Of a DNA stretch of 64,000 bases, positions 63,142 through 64,000 are shown piece by piece. The first letter of the stretch is position 1. Each line of letters opens with the position of its first letter. Source of the stretch: Pseudorhizobium endolithicum (lineage in GTDB: Bacteria > Pseudomonadota > Alphaproteobacteria > Rhizobiales > Rhizobiaceae). The translations under genes were made by a program, and so were the position numbers. The stretch is taken from assembly GCF_902153245.2 (NCBI RefSeq), contig NZ_CABFWF030000012.1:250501-314500 (forward strand). The letters are read 5' to 3'. The notes under the pieces are model-generated. The model searched no databases and was not told the origin of the DNA. It saw only the letters and a program-made list of their open reading frames with translations.

Positions 63142-64000
63142 TCAGGCCGAGATGTCGATGACGCCGCAGTCGCCCGCCTCGGACGAGAAGGCGAGGAGCT
63201 TGCCGGTCGCGCTCCAACTCATGCCGGTGATGGCACCCTTGCCGGGGCGGCGAAGCAGCGCCTCCTTGCCGTCCGCAATCCGCACCCCGAGGATCATGCC
63301 GTCGACGAAGCCGATCGCCAGAACTTCCTCCGCCGGATGGAAGGCGACCTGGGTCACCATGATGTTGGCACGGGTGCCGAGTTCCAGGGGCGCCTTGCCC
63401 ATCGGGCCGTCCTTGGAGGAGAAGGGCCAGACGATCGCGGCCGGTGCGCCCGAGGAGGCGAGCCACTTGCCCTTCACCGACCAAGACAAGGACTTCACCT
63501 TGGCGGGATAGCCCGTCATGCGCATATGCCGTGCCTCGCCCGGCTTGCCGTCGAGCTTCCAGCCATGCAGCGCGTTCTCCTGCATGGTGGTAACGAGGAA
63601 GCGGCCGTCGGGGGAGAAGGTCACGCCGGTGTGGGCACCCTTCCAGTCGAGATCGACAGGCGCACCATTGGTGCCGACCCAGTGCAGGGTGACGCCATTG
63701 TACCGCGCCACGGCGATCCGCAGGCCCTTCGGGGCGAAGGCAACGCCTTCCACCGTTCGCTCTTCGGAGAACTCCCTTGTCGAGCCATCCGAGAGCCGGA
63801 CGAAGCTTGTGCGGCCATGAGCATAGGCCACGGCGCCCTGCGGCCCGCCGGCGACGACGTTGATCCACTTGCGCGGCGCTTCTGCCAGCTGAGTCACGCT
63901 GCCGTCATGGGCGATGCGCAGGACCTTGCCGTCCTCACCGCCGGTAAGGAGGGTGGCGCTGTAGGCGTCGCGAATGCAGGTGAGCAGGCCCTCATGCGCT
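63142..64000 (-). CDS. WD40-repeat protein, partial (start beyond the window)
   Basis: The frame is open to the window end, so the gene continues beyond 64000; at least 285 residues are seen. The sequence has repeated blade-like units with pairs such as GLRIAVARYNGVTLHW and GRFLVTTMQENALHGWKL, typical of an anaphase-promoting-complex-4 or WD40 beta-propeller. A GTG at 63897 is not the true start, since the upstream residues (LLTGGEDGKVLRIAHDG) continue the repeat pattern. It should serve as a scaffold; partner unknown. Rhizobial homologues precede a SpeE-like gene, as here. Confidence 0.85.
   Translation of the reverse strand, partial: AHEGLLTCIRDAYSATLLTGGEDGKVLRIAHDGSVTQLAEAPRKWINVVAGGPQGAVAYAHGRTSFVRLSDGSTREFSEERTVEGVAFAPKGLRIAVARYNGVTLHWVGTNGAPVDLDWKGAHTGVTFSPDGRFLVTTMQENALHGWKLDGKPGEARHMRMTGYPAKVKSLSWSVKGKWLASSGAPAAIVWPFSSKDGPMGKAPLELGTRANIMVTQVAFHPAEEVLAIGFVDGMILGVRIADGKEALLRRPGKGAITGMSWSATGKLLAFSSEAGDCGVIDISA

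Overview
The window is GC-rich, densely packed chromosomal DNA from an alphaproteobacterium, almost certainly a member of the Rhizobiaceae (Sinorhizobium/Ensifer, Rhizobium or Shinella-like). The basis is gene content and neighbourhood: a SmoFGK-MtlK polyol operon, SitABCD manganese importer, EmrR-EmrAB, XylB-XylA, MetNIQ, the 377-residue ornithine/lysine decarboxylase and intergenic RIME-type palindromes, all typical of rhizobial chromosomes. The genus is an inference. No prophage, insertion sequence, CRISPR array, rRNA or tRNA was seen.

Layout. 1-6054: the end of a polyol operon (two permeases, ATPase, mannitol dehydrogenase, HAD phosphatase, FGGY pentulose kinase). 6096-14140: housekeeping and repair genes (YciI, EI24, RecQ, Nth, DUF2244, an Ada-like methyltransferase), a RHH/ParE toxin-antitoxin pair, a SorC-type regulator and transaldolase. 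14202-19249: the sitABCD operon with a candidate Mur box, divergent from an unusual membrane-anchored His-rich protein. 19285-25020: lysS, gltX, an SLC13-type transporter and TerC, all on the minus strand. 25118-28712: the TetR regulator EmrR and the EmrAB pump, with two near-identical operators between them.

28846-41272 is a sugar region: a LacI regulator, xylB, xylA, a ribose/xylose-type ABC importer, a sugar isomerase/epimerase, an acetyltransferase, a Gfo/Idh/MocA oxidoreductase and a GH1 beta-glucosidase. The lacI-xylBA unit and the ABC importer begin with the same promoter-to-Shine-Dalgarno cassette, so they are probably co-regulated. In the importer this cassette opens a 30-codon leader reading frame whose stop overlaps the ATPase start.

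41316-53679: an EAL protein, metNIQ, a HicB/HicA-like pair in which the toxin frame has no ordinary start codon, TrhO, a CYTH and CHAD pair, KDPG aldolase, a DUF533 protein whose ribosome binding site lies in a perfect hairpin, a GNAT protein, a NicO-type metal transporter with DUF1007, a LysR regulator and a MazEF-like pair. 53793-64000: a long structured leader before the decarboxylase (probably the alphaproteobacterial speF element), a GNAT protein, an OmpW porin with a candidate FNR/FixK site, an alcohol dehydrogenase operon, a tautomerase-SDR pair with a divergent LysR regulator, a serine hydrolase, a strongly structured gap, a spermidine-synthase-like methyltransferase and a WD40 protein cut by the window end.

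The most interesting signals are in control regions rather than in gene content: the decarboxylase leader, the duplicated xyl cassette with its leader peptide, the startless HicA-like toxin, and the His-rich protein beside the manganese importer.
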